The notes under the pieces were generated by a model. It saw only the letters and a list, made by a program, of their open reading frames with translations. It was not told where the DNA came from and made no database searches. From Bacillota bacterium (GTDB lineage Bacteria; Bacillota; Limnochordia; Darwinibacteriales; DTU012), in the NCBI GenBank assembly GCA_012521805.1, contig JAAYLQ010000055.1:1-53335 (forward strand): 53,335 nt of DNA. The letters are read 5' to 3'. This document shows, piece by piece, positions 25,509 through 33,504 of this stretch. Position numbers and translations under genes: made by a program. The first letter of the stretch is position 1; each line of letters opens with the position of its first letter.

Positions 25509-25910
25509 ATGGCAGATGAGCAGCGCACTAGTTTAGGTGAACTTAAGATTGCTAACGAAGTAGTGGGTATTATCGCAGGTTTAGCTGCGACTGAGATCGA
25601 AGGTGTAGCTGGAATGAGCGGTGGACTCGCCGGCGGTATTGCTGAAATGTTAGGTAGAAAAAATCTATCAAAAGGAGTTAAGGTTGAAGTCGGTGAGCAT
25701 GAAGCTGCGGTAGATCTGTTTATTATCGTTAATTATGGAACACCTATTCCAGAAGTGGCGAGAAATATACAGAATAATGTTAAGCAGGCTATCGAAGGGA
25801 TGACTGGTCTTAACGTTGTGGAAGTAAACGTTCATGTATTAGGAGTGCATTTTCCACAGCCAGCACCAGAAGAACCGCCCCAAGAGACGCCGCAGCCACG
25901 GGTGAAGTAA
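25509..25910 (+). CDS. Asp23/Gls24 family envelope stress protein
   Basis: The 133-residue protein has the family core GELKIANEVVGIIAGLAATEIEGVAGMSGG, VEVGEHEAAVDLFIIVNYG, and VNVHVLGVHF. It corresponds to B. subtilis YqhY. Family members are abundant, anchored at the membrane by AmaP, and linked to lipid/envelope homeostasis; the position after accC fits. ATG 25509 follows AGGAGGTG. Confidence 0.94.
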   Translation: MADEQRTSLGELKIANEVVGIIAGLAATEIEGVAGMSGGLAGGIAEMLGRKNLSKGVKVEVGEHEAAVDLFIIVNYGTPIPEVARNIQNNVKQAIEGMTGLNVVEVNVHVLGVHFPQPAPEEPPQETPQPRVK

Positions 25911-26435
25911 ATGACTACACTTGATCGGTTGATTTTACTAGTTGTTGCCATTGTATTGCTGGTGATCAGTGCGTTTGTTGCCATGACTCTCTTTGGCAGC
26001 AGCGCACTGATAGATTGGCTGCTGATTGTTCAGTCGGGAAAATTTGATGGGATTTTGTTAATTGTAATTCTGCTTTTACTTGTTGGGTATTTAGCGTTAA
26101 TGCTGGCAAACGAACGTAAAGTTGATGAAAGGGCAGTTGTTCAACAGACGCCCTTAGGAGACGTACGGATCACTGTTCCGACCATTTCTGAGCTGGTTAA
26201 TAAAGCTGTACAGGGTATCGAGGGGATCAAAGAGCTTTCAATTACAGTGACAGAGATTGAGCCTTTAAGTCTCAGACTGGAGCTGCAGCTCTTGCCAGAT
26301 CGACCGATACCTCAATTAACCGAAATGGTCCAAGCCAGCGTAAGCGACTATTTACAGCAGACCATCGGAGTTGGAGCATCAGTTATCAATGTTGTTGTGA
26401 AAGGAGTTGCTTCTCAACAGCAGATACGAATGTAG
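25911..26435 (+). CDS. amaP: Alkaline shock response membrane anchor protein AmaP
   Basis: The ATG directly follows the asp23 stop codon. The 174-residue protein has two N-terminal membrane helices (LILLVVAIVLLVISAFVAM; FDGILLIVILLLLVGYLALML) and an Asp23-like cytosolic domain (VRITVPTISELVNKAVQGIEGIKELSITVTE). It anchors the Asp23 protein encoded just upstream. Confidence 0.9.
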   Translation: MTTLDRLILLVVAIVLLVISAFVAMTLFGSSALIDWLLIVQSGKFDGILLIVILLLLVGYLALMLANERKVDERAVVQQTPLGDVRITVPTISELVNKAVQGIEGIKELSITVTEIEPLSLRLELQLLPDRPIPQLTEMVQASVSDYLQQTIGVGASVINVVVKGVASQQQIRM

Positions 26436-26465
26436 TAAATGATTTCTAATTTGGAGGTGAGTGGC

Positions 26466-26882
26466 TTGAGCAGACGTTTAGCGCGGCGAACAGCATTGCA
26501 GTTACTCTATCAGATCGATCTTACAAAATGTTCAACAGCAGATGCATTGGCGAATACAGCAGTGGAAACACCATTATCGTCTGTGGACCAAGAGTTCGCT
26601 CACCTGCTGGTTAAAGGTGTTAGGGAACGTCTTCAGGAACTCGATGAGCTGATTGCTCGTTTTGCGAAAGATTGGACACTTGAACGGATGTCTGTCGTCG
26701 ATCGCAATATTCTGCGACTAGCTATTTTTGAACTAAGGTACATGCCGGATGTTCCAACCAAAGTAAGTATTAATGAAGCGGTAGAACTGGCTAAAGCTTT
26801 TAGTGATGAGCAAGCTGCCAAGTTCATCAACGGAATATTAGGTACAGTAGTAGATTATCTAGCGGGAGTACATAATGAGTAG
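26466..26882 (+). CDS. nusB: Transcription antitermination factor NusB
   Basis: TTG 26466 lies 5 nt after GGAGGTGA; the longer in-frame ATG (26439) has no ribosome site. The 138-residue all-helical protein contains RRLARRTALQLLYQIDL, DRNILRLAIFELRY and PTKVSINEAVELAKAFSDEQAAKFINGILG. It joins NusE in rRNA antitermination. It overlaps the next gene by 8 bp. Confidence 0.96.
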   Translation: MSRRLARRTALQLLYQIDLTKCSTADALANTAVETPLSSVDQEFAHLLVKGVRERLQELDELIARFAKDWTLERMSVVDRNILRLAIFELRYMPDVPTKVSINEAVELAKAFSDEQAAKFINGILGTVVDYLAGVHNE

Positions 26883-27849
26883 AGCATATTTCTTAGGAAT
26901 AGATACCAGCAATTACACAACATCTATTGCCCTAGTGGATGAGCAAGCTCAGCTGGTTGCAGACATTAGACAGTTACTACCGGTCAAATCTGGACAAAGG
27001 GGTCTTCGTCAATCGGAGGCTCTTTTTTGGCACGTAAAGCACCTGCCGCTCTTAATTGAGCAGGCAGCGGCTGTTGTTCCTAATCTATCGGAAAAGCTGC
27101 GGGCAGCTGCGGTTACTACCAAGCCGCGTCCAGCTTCAGATTCATATATGCCTGTTTTTTTAGCAGGCACTGGCATTGTCGATACTTTAGCATCAGTTTT
27201 GCAGATACCAAAGTTTACCCTATCGCATCAAGAAAGTCATATTTGGGCTGGTCTCTTCAGTGCTAAAGGACCAGCTGCAGATCACTTTTTAGCCCTGCAT
27301 CTGTCTGGAGGTACATCTGAGATTTTAGTGGTGACGGTAAAACCAGATTATCGCTTGGAGATCCAACTTTTAGGAGGAACAGCAGATCTGCATGCGGGAC
27401 AGTTAGTTGACCGAGTTGGTGTAGCCATGGGACTGCAGTTTCCCGCAGGCCGCGATTTGGAACAGCTAGCCCTAGCCAGTACCAAAGACTTGATTATTCC
27501 TTCATACCATCACGAGGGACAAATTAGTTTTTCTGGAGCGGAAGCGGCAGCCTTACGGATGCTGAATAAGGAGAAAAAGGAAGATGTAGCGAGGGCGGTC
27601 CTGCTTAATATTGCCCGGGCAACCACCAAACTGATTCAGTGGGCAGGCACGAGGACTCGAATAACCCAAGTACTATTGGTTGGCGGTGTATGTTCTAACT
27701 TAATTCTGCGGGCAGAATTATTGGAGCGGCTAACTGATTTTGAGCTGTTCTTTGCAGAACCAAAATTCAGCGTTGATAATGCTGTGGGCGCCGCAGTATT
27801 TTCAGCCCTTTCTTTTGCTGGAGATTCGTTTAGTCGTCATGTTTTTTGA
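26875..27849 (+). CDS. TsaD/Kae1-like protein (paralogue of the t6A synthase subunit)
   Basis: The 324-residue ASKHA-fold protein begins FLGIDTSNYTTSIALVD. It keeps the HxxxH metal pair (LSHQESHIWAG), the glycine loop LHLSGGTSEILVV (TsaD usually has SGGHT), DLHAGQLVDRVGVAMGLQFPAG, VLLVGGVCSNLILR and the C-terminal Asp in SVDNAVGAA. It is related to TsaD, but the altered glycine loop and its place between nusB and xseA suggest a paralogue; the true tsaD should be elsewhere. Molecular role is unknown. In B. subtilis this slot holds folD. Confidence 0.8.
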   Translation: MSRAYFLGIDTSNYTTSIALVDEQAQLVADIRQLLPVKSGQRGLRQSEALFWHVKHLPLLIEQAAAVVPNLSEKLRAAAVTTKPRPASDSYMPVFLAGTGIVDTLASVLQIPKFTLSHQESHIWAGLFSAKGPAADHFLALHLSGGTSEILVVTVKPDYRLEIQLLGGTADLHAGQLVDRVGVAMGLQFPAGRDLEQLALASTKDLIIPSYHHEGQISFSGAEAAALRMLNKEKKEDVARAVLLNIARATTKLIQWAGTRTRITQVLLVGGVCSNLILRAELLERLTDFELFFAEPKFSVDNAVGAAVFSALSFAGDSFSRHVF

Positions 27850-27886
27850 CCAGGCTGCATATTATTCAGCAGAGGGAGGGATAGCT

Positions 27887-28045
27887 GTGTGGCTTAAAAT
27901 TATCATTGGAGCTGCAGCAGGCTTGATTGTTGGGCATTGGGTACCTCCAGGGTATGCAGTTTGGGCATTGATTGGTGTAGTGCTGGGTGCTTTAGCAGAC
28001 ATAGTTTTAAATCGCTATTTGAAAAAGGAGAAAGAACAAGAATAA
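27887..28045 (+). CDS. Small integral membrane protein (52 aa), unknown function
   Basis: GTG 27887 lies 6 nt after GAGGGAGGG. The product begins VWLKIIIGAAAGLIVGHWVPPGYAVWALIGVVLGALADIVL and ends NRYLKKEKEQE, i.e. two short membrane helices and a basic cytosolic tail. I do not recognise the family. It lies 37 bp after the Kae1-like gene and is followed at once by a strong terminator. Confidence 0.7.
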   Translation: MWLKIIIGAAAGLIVGHWVPPGYAVWALIGVVLGALADIVLNRYLKKEKEQE

Positions 28046-28048
28046 TCT

Positions 28049-28072
28049 ACCGGGGCTGTCCCCCGGTTTTTT
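28049..28072 (+). terminator. Terminator before xseA
   Basis: ACCGGGG-CTGTC-CCCCGGT, a GC-rich 7-bp stem, followed by T residues. Confidence 0.9.
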
Positions 28073-28139
28073 CTTTGGCGATGAAAATCCAAGCAGGTTT
28101 TCAAAACAGCCGGAGAGAACATAACTGAGGGGGGATACA

Positions 28140-29351
28140 ATGAATCAGCCGCAAGTAATCAGTGTGAGTGAACTGACCAAAATGATAAAACGACAGTTGG
28201 AACAGCCTATGTTCAGCTTCATTGCTGTGGAAGGCGAAATATCCAACTTTATACATCACTCGTCTGGGCACATGTATTTTACGTTAAAGGATGAATTCAG
28301 CCGGATCAAGGCTGTGATGTTTCGCAGTCGCAATGCTGGGCTGAAGTTTAAACCGAAAGACGGAGATACTGTTGTTCTAATGGGCTCTATTGGAGTTTAT
28401 GAGCCTAATGGGGAATATCAAATTTATGTAGAGCGGATGCTGCCTCAAGGTATCGGGGCATTACATATTAAATTTGAAGCGTTGAAGCAGAAGCTGGCAG
28501 AGGAGGGTCTGTTTGCTCACGAACGAAAAAAACCACTGCCGTTTTTGCCGCGTCGAATCGGGATTATCACTTCTCCTACAGGAGCAGCTGTACGGGACTG
28601 CATCAGCGTAATTCGCAGACGCTATCCCCTGATGGATATTCTGATTATTCCAGCTATCGTACAGGGTGATGAGGGACCACGAAGCATCACTGCAGCTTTA
28701 AAATCAGCGGCTGCCCAAGATCTAGATGTCATCATTCTTGCTCGTGGCGGTGGTTCCATCGAAGAGCTGTGGAGCTTTAATGACGAAGCAGTGGCGAGGG
28801 CGATTGCTACCAGTCCGATTCCTGTGATCAGTGGGGTTGGGCATGAAACCGACTTTACCATTGCTGATTTTGCTGCAGATTTGCGGGCGCCAACACCGTC
28901 AGCAGCTGCAGAATTGGCTGTACCCGATTATCAGCAGTTGACGGAAGCTGTAGAACAGTTATCTAAACGGCTTAAATTGGCGGTGCAGAATTCGCTTAAC
29001 GAAAGGCGGCAGGCTGTTGAATATTTAACACAGCGGCGGGTATTTCTGCAGCCTCAAGAGAAAATTAACCAGGAACAGCAGCGGGTTGACGAGCTAACTG
29101 CAAAAATTAGCATGCTCACGGCCCACCGCTTGAGTATGGCAGGGCAAACTTTCGAAAATCTTGCTGGCAAATTGGACAGCCTTAGTCCTCTTGCAGTACT
29201 GTCTCGAGGATACGCTGTTTGTCAAAAACTTGATCATACTTTAGTCACTCATGTCCGTCAAGTGGCTTCCGGTGAGCAGGTGAAGGTTCTGCTGAAATCG
29301 GGGTGTTTATTATGTCGGGTAGAGAAAGGAGAAGCTAATGACAGTGTGTGA
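28140..29351 (+). CDS. xseA: Exodeoxyribonuclease VII large subunit
   Basis: The 403-residue protein has an OB-fold N-terminus (VEGEISNFIHHSSGHMYFTLKDEFSRIKAVMF), the catalytic block IGIITSPTGAAVRDCISVIRRRYP and LARGGGSIEELWSFNDE, then PVISGVGHETDFTIADFAADLRAPTPSAAAE. A long C-terminal coiled coil follows. With XseB it degrades single-stranded DNA. It overlaps xseB by 14 bp. Confidence 0.96.
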   Translation: MNQPQVISVSELTKMIKRQLEQPMFSFIAVEGEISNFIHHSSGHMYFTLKDEFSRIKAVMFRSRNAGLKFKPKDGDTVVLMGSIGVYEPNGEYQIYVERMLPQGIGALHIKFEALKQKLAEEGLFAHERKKPLPFLPRRIGIITSPTGAAVRDCISVIRRRYPLMDILIIPAIVQGDEGPRSITAALKSAAAQDLDVIILARGGGSIEELWSFNDEAVARAIATSPIPVISGVGHETDFTIADFAADLRAPTPSAAAELAVPDYQQLTEAVEQLSKRLKLAVQNSLNERRQAVEYLTQRRVFLQPQEKINQEQQRVDELTAKISMLTAHRLSMAGQTFENLAGKLDSLSPLAVLSRGYAVCQKLDHTLVTHVRQVASGEQVKVLLKSGCLLCRVEKGEANDSV

Positions 29352-29583
29352 AGCTAAAGATATCAGCTTTGAAACTGCAATCAAAGCTTTAGAAGAAATT
29401 GTACATCAGTTAGAGGCAGGTACTACCAGTCTTGACGATTCACTTAAGCTGTTTGAGGAGGGAGTTAAGCTGGCCCGTATCTGCCGCATGAAATTAGACC
29501 AATATGAAGCTAAGATTGAAATTTTGTTGGAGAAAAATGGTGAGTCTATAACTGAATCATTCGAACAAAAGGAGAATGAGTAG
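29338..29583 (+). CDS. xseB: Exodeoxyribonuclease VII small subunit
   Basis: The 81-residue helical protein contains SFETAIKALEEIVHQLEAGTTSLDDSLKLFEEGVKLARICRMKLD, the family signature. ATG 29338 lies inside the end of xseA, so translation is likely coupled. Confidence 0.96.
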   Translation: MTVCEAKDISFETAIKALEEIVHQLEAGTTSLDDSLKLFEEGVKLARICRMKLDQYEAKIEILLEKNGESITESFEQKENE

Positions 29584-29586
29584 CCC

Positions 29587-30468
29587 ATGGGAATGAGAGA
29601 ATATTTGAAGACCAATGCTCAAATTGTTGAGGATAGACTAAATCTGCTGTTACCTGAATCAGTGGTGAAACCTGATGTTATTCACAGAGCAATGCGTTAT
29701 TCCTGTTTAGGTGGGGGCAAACGTCTGCGGGCGATCTTGGCCATGGAAGCATGTGCAGCAGTTGGTGGTAAACGGGAATCGGCTTTAGATTTTGCCTGTG
29801 CGATTGAAATGATCCACGCTTATACATTGATTCATGATGATTTGCCAGCGATGGATGATGATGATTATCGCCGCGGTAAATTAGCCAATCACAAAGTGTT
29901 TGGTGAAGGGATTGCTATCCTAGCAGGAGATGCTCTATTAACATTCGCCTTTGAAGTGTTGTCCGGCCTGGAAAATATAGAAAGCAGCCGCGTTCTGCGA
30001 TTAATTCAAGAAGTAAGCGTTGCTTGTGGATCTCAGGGATTGATCGGTGGACAAGTGGTCGATTTAGAGTCAGAAGGCCAGGAGATTGACCAGCTGACAC
30101 TTGAGTACATCCACCGTCATAAGACTGGAAAGTTGTTTTCAGCTGCGCTCCGGGGTGGAGCAATAATTGGCGGAGCTGATGAGGCACAGCTATCGGATCT
30201 CGCCTTGTATGGGGAGAACTTGGGTTTAGCATTTCAAATCACCGATGATATTTTAGATGTATCTGGTGATATTGCCAAATTAGGCAAGGCAACTGGTGCA
30301 GATTTACGGAAAGGCAAATCAACATCTGTTTCTCTGCTGGGTTTAGAAGGAGCTAAGGAACAAGCAAAAAAATGTGTGGAACAATGCAAACGTTATGCGG
30401 AAAGACTTCCCAGCAGCGATCACCGTTTAGTTGAGCTTGCAGAATATGTTCTCAACCGGGACTTCTAG
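29587..30468 (+). CDS. ispA: Polyprenyl (farnesyl) diphosphate synthase
   Basis: The 293-residue trans-prenyltransferase has the first aspartate-rich motif HDDLPAMDDDD near residue 85 and the second as FQITDDILD near residue 218; GGGKRLRAIL precedes them. It condenses isopentenyl diphosphate to farnesyl/geranyl diphosphate. dxs downstream feeds the same isoprenoid pathway. ATG 29593 is an alternative start. Confidence 0.95.
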   Translation: MGMREYLKTNAQIVEDRLNLLLPESVVKPDVIHRAMRYSCLGGGKRLRAILAMEACAAVGGKRESALDFACAIEMIHAYTLIHDDLPAMDDDDYRRGKLANHKVFGEGIAILAGDALLTFAFEVLSGLENIESSRVLRLIQEVSVACGSQGLIGGQVVDLESEGQEIDQLTLEYIHRHKTGKLFSAALRGGAIIGGADEAQLSDLALYGENLGLAFQITDDILDVSGDIAKLGKATGADLRKGKSTSVSLLGLEGAKEQAKKCVEQCKRYAERLPSSDHRLVELAEYVLNRDF

Positions 30469-30473
30469 CCGCA

Positions 30474-30502
30474 TTGAAGATCCAGTTGTGATATGTTATA
30501 AT
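30474..30502 (+). promoter_or_regulatory. Strong sigma-A promoter of the ispA-dxs intergenic RNA
   Basis: TTGAAG (30474-30479), 17 bp, TATAAT (30497-30502), with TGT extended -10. Expected start near 30509. It lies just after the ispA stop codon and 316 bp before dxs. Confidence 0.85.
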
Positions 30503-30508
30503 ATGGAT

Positions 30509-30728
30509 GTCCTTCAATGATGAAATACGCAGTATTTTCAGGTTTTGGTGGAAGGGTAAACTACTAAAGCAGTAGGCACACACCCTTCCATCACAATTCT
30601 CTGGGGAAACTCATTGACTGTTTCGGCAGCGGAGATTACTCGCTTTACAGTCATTAATCTTAATAATATCAAGAGCATATTAAACACATACTTTCTCCAC
30701 TGTCGGCCAGCTTTGCGCTGCTTTTTTT
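30509..30728 (+). ncRNA. Candidate structured RNA (riboswitch-like leader or small RNA) upstream of dxs
   Basis: The 349-bp stretch between ispA and dxs has no ORF but has a near-consensus promoter and strong folding by eye. P1 pairs 30514-30520 with 30611-30617 (7 bp). It closes a three-way junction containing P2 (30521-30528 with 30532-30540) and P3 (30546-30557 with 30582-30593, 12 bp, capped by a 5-bp stem 30561-30565/30571-30575). A 17-nt single strand follows (30594-30610). P4 pairs 30623-30635 with 30694-30706 (12 of 13 pairs). A small hairpin CAGC/GCTG (30708-30720) and seven T residues (30722-30728) end it. GCAGCG in P4 (30626-30631) could instead pair with CGCTGC (30716-30721), a possible switch. 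I recognise no known class. Confidence 0.6.
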
Positions 30729-30817
30729 ATTGTTTTATTAGGCTATTCAGTGATTAAAAATCGGAAAAACAGCTAAGGCTAAAACGGAAATAATAACCAG
30801 AAAGGAGCCTACCTTCT

Positions 30818-32674
30818 TTGTTGGGATCGATTCAATCTCCGCAAGATTTACATAAATTAGACCATAACGAATTGGCAGAACTTGCCAAGGAAATCCGGAT
30901 TAAAATTATTGAAACTGTGACCAATACAGGCGGCCATTTAGGAGCGAATTTGGGAGTAGTGGAGCTGACAATTGCCATTCATTCAGTCTTAAACAGCCCT
31001 CATGACAAAATTATTTGGGATGTAGGGCATCAATGCTATCCCCACAAACTGCTGACGAATAGATATAAAGAGTTTGATACGCTGCGGCAGTTAGGAGGGA
31101 TCGCTGGGTTCCCCTGTCCAGAGGAGAGCCCCCATGATGTTTTTCGTGTTGGTCACAGCTCGACATCAATCTCTGCTGCACTGGGGATTGCTGTAGCACG
31201 AGATCTGCAGCAGCAAGATTTTCATGTCGTCGCGGTGATTGGTGATGGAGCTTTAACTGGCGGAATGGCTTTTGAAGCTTTGAACCATGCGGGGCAGTTA
31301 GATACAGATCTAGTTGTCATTTTAAATGATAATGCCATGTCTATTGCGGAAAATGTGGGAGCTTTGAATAACTATTTAAACACGCTGCGTCTAGATCCTA
31401 CTTTATCCAAAGCTAGAAATGAATTAGAAAGTTTCATTAAAAGAATACCAGCCATCGGTGGATCAGTCAGCCGCTTAGGCTCCTCTTTTAAAGATGCGAT
31501 CAAAAGTTTGCTGCCTGGGCAGCTTTTTGAAGAACTGGGTTTCAGTTATTTTGGTCCCTTTGATGGTCACAATATTCGTCAGATGCAGCGGGCTCTGCGT
31601 GATGGTATTAAAAGAGGTGGACCAGTGTTAATTCATGTTCTCACCCAAAAAGGGAGAGGATTCACACCGGCGGAAAAAAATCCTGAGAAATATCATGGGT
31701 TGGTGCCCAGCTACAGTAACAGCAAAACCGGTACAGTCAGCTTTAGTAAGGTTTTTGGCGAGAGCTTGGTCAAACTGGCTGAAGCAGATAAGCGGATCGT
31801 TGCAATCACAGCGGCTATGCAGGATGGCACAGGACTGTCACCATTTGCTGCTCAGTTTCCTGACCGATTTTTTGACGTTGGCATTGCCGAACAGCACGCT
31901 TTAACGTATGCAGCTGGTTTGGCGGTTCAGGGACTGAGACCAGTTGTGGCAATCTACTCTACATTTTTACAGCGGGGTTATGACCAGATCCTTCATGATA
32001 TCTGTCTGCAGGATCTGCCGGTGGTGATCGCGGTTGATCGCAGCGGAGTTGTCGGAGAAGATGGACCAACTCATCATGGCGTATTTGATCTGAGCTATTT
32101 AAGCCACATGCCCAATTTGATTATTTTAGCTCCCAAAAATGGGTCTGAGCTTAAGGCGATGCTGCAGTGGGCATTGGTTCAGAATCATCCAGTGGCTATT
32201 CGGTATCCGAGAGCGCAGACAACTGTCACCGATCAACTAGAATTTAGTTCAGATGAGCTGATAAATGGTGAAGTGGTTGTCGATGGCAGCGATTGTACAC
32301 TTTTGGCGGTAGGTGGTATGGTGGATTGTGCTGTGAAAGCGGCAGAGCTGCTTTCGCCGAGTATTAACTGCCGAGTAATCAACGTACGCACTGTCAAGCC
32401 ATTTAATGAGCGCGATTTAGACAGATTTACCCGGGATACCAATCTAATCTTTACCATCGAAGATAACGCTGTTATTGGCGGTTTTGGCAGTCATGTAGCA
32501 CGGTTAGCTGCCGCGTCAGGCCAAAAGCGGGTAATCACTTTTGGATATCCGGATCAATTTGTGCCCCAAGGCCGTATCGACCAGCTGCACAGTATGTTTG
32601 GATTGACACCAGAACAAATTGCGGCTGCGGTAAACAAACAAGTGCAAGCACAGCTTGAATATCGTAAGAACTAA
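30818..32674 (+). CDS. dxs: 1-Deoxy-D-xylulose-5-phosphate synthase
   Basis: The 618-residue thiamine-diphosphate enzyme starts at TTG 30818, 10 nt after AAAGGAG. It shows GGHLGANLGVVELTIAIH, the cofactor motif VIGDGALTGGMAFEALNHAG...LNDNAMSI, RGFTPAEKNPEKYHG, DVGIAEQHALTYAAGLA, and DRSGVVGEDGPTHHGVFD. It makes DXP from pyruvate and glyceraldehyde-3-phosphate, the first step of the MEP isoprenoid route and also a precursor of thiamine and pyridoxal. It is preceded by the structured RNA candidate and starts the tlyA-nadK-argR-recN run. Confidence 0.97.
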   Translation: MLGSIQSPQDLHKLDHNELAELAKEIRIKIIETVTNTGGHLGANLGVVELTIAIHSVLNSPHDKIIWDVGHQCYPHKLLTNRYKEFDTLRQLGGIAGFPCPEESPHDVFRVGHSSTSISAALGIAVARDLQQQDFHVVAVIGDGALTGGMAFEALNHAGQLDTDLVVILNDNAMSIAENVGALNNYLNTLRLDPTLSKARNELESFIKRIPAIGGSVSRLGSSFKDAIKSLLPGQLFEELGFSYFGPFDGHNIRQMQRALRDGIKRGGPVLIHVLTQKGRGFTPAEKNPEKYHGLVPSYSNSKTGTVSFSKVFGESLVKLAEADKRIVAITAAMQDGTGLSPFAAQFPDRFFDVGIAEQHALTYAAGLAVQGLRPVVAIYSTFLQRGYDQILHDICLQDLPVVIAVDRSGVVGEDGPTHHGVFDLSYLSHMPNLIILAPKNGSELKAMLQWALVQNHPVAIRYPRAQTTVTDQLEFSSDELINGEVVVDGSDCTLLAVGGMVDCAVKAAELLSPSINCRVINVRTVKPFNERDLDRFTRDTNLIFTIEDNAVIGGFGSHVARLAAASGQKRVITFGYPDQFVPQGRIDQLHSMFGLTPEQIAAAVNKQVQAQLEYRKN

Positions 32675-32688
32675 AGGAAGATAGAGTT

Positions 32689-33498
32689 ATGGCGAGACAG
32701 AAAAAACGGATCGATCTGCTATTAGTGGAAAGAGGACTATTCGAGACTCGAGAGCAGGCACGGCGCTCGATAATGGCTGGGTTAGTTTTTATTGATCAAG
32801 AGCGCATTACTAAACCCGGTACCGCGGTAGATTTGGATGCAGTGATTGAAGTAAAAGGTGAGCTGCACCCATTCGTCAGTAGGGGAGGATTAAAACTGGC
32901 AAAAGCCCTTGAGGTGTTTAATGTTGATGTCACTGGTTTGACAGCGATCGATGTTGGAGCTTCTACTGGTGGTTTTACTGACTGCCTGCTGCAGAACGGT
33001 GCGGCCAAGGTATATGCTGTCGACGTAGGCTACGGACAGTTGGATTGGAAACTTAGAAACGATCCCCGGGTGATTGTAATGGAACGCACTAATATCCGGT
33101 ATGTCATGCCTGATGATATCGGTGAATTATTGGATCTAGCGGTAGTTGATGTCGCTTTCATTTCACTCACTAAGTTTTTTGCAAATCTGCTGGCACTGCT
33201 GAAAGCGGAGGGCGAAATTATCACGCTGATCAAACCCCAGTTTGAAGTTGGGCGAGAATTAGTAGGCAAAAAGGGTGTGGTGCGGGACTTCAATATTCAT
33301 CGCGAGCTCTTAGTGGACCTAATAGAAGAACTCCAGCAATCTGGTGCTGGTTTAGTGAACCTGGACTATTCACCAATTCGAGGTCCAAAAGGGAATGTTG
33401 AATATTTGGCGTATTTTTCTAAATGCAGACCAGCTGTTGATTGTGCTGATCTGGTAAATAGGACTGTCGATGCTGCACAGGATGATCCAAACTTATAG
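32689..33498 (+). CDS. tlyA: TlyA-family rRNA methyltransferase
   Basis: The 269-residue protein begins with an S4 RNA-binding domain (KKRIDLLLVERGLFETREQARRSIMAGLVFID). A FtsJ-like SAM domain follows (AIDVGASTGGFTDCLLQNGAAKVYAVDVGYGQLDWKLR, VVDVAFISL, LIKPQFEVGRELVGKKGVVRD). The B. subtilis counterpart is YqxC. Family members 2'-O-methylate rRNA; some act as haemolysins. The order dxs-tlyA-nadK-argR-recN is the usual one. Confidence 0.93.
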   Translation: MARQKKRIDLLLVERGLFETREQARRSIMAGLVFIDQERITKPGTAVDLDAVIEVKGELHPFVSRGGLKLAKALEVFNVDVTGLTAIDVGASTGGFTDCLLQNGAAKVYAVDVGYGQLDWKLRNDPRVIVMERTNIRYVMPDDIGELLDLAVVDVAFISLTKFFANLLALLKAEGEIITLIKPQFEVGRELVGKKGVVRDFNIHRELLVDLIEELQQSGAGLVNLDYSPIRGPKGNVEYLAYFSKCRPAVDCADLVNRTVDAAQDDPNL

Positions 33499-33504
33499 TT
33501 TTGG

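Noticed and set aside
30509-30728. Assignment of the dxs upstream RNA to 6S RNA, TPP riboswitch or T-box
   Set aside because: No pairing of 5' and 3' ends as in 6S RNA, no CUGAGA/thi-box, no AGGGUGG T-box sequence seen by eye; left unassigned.
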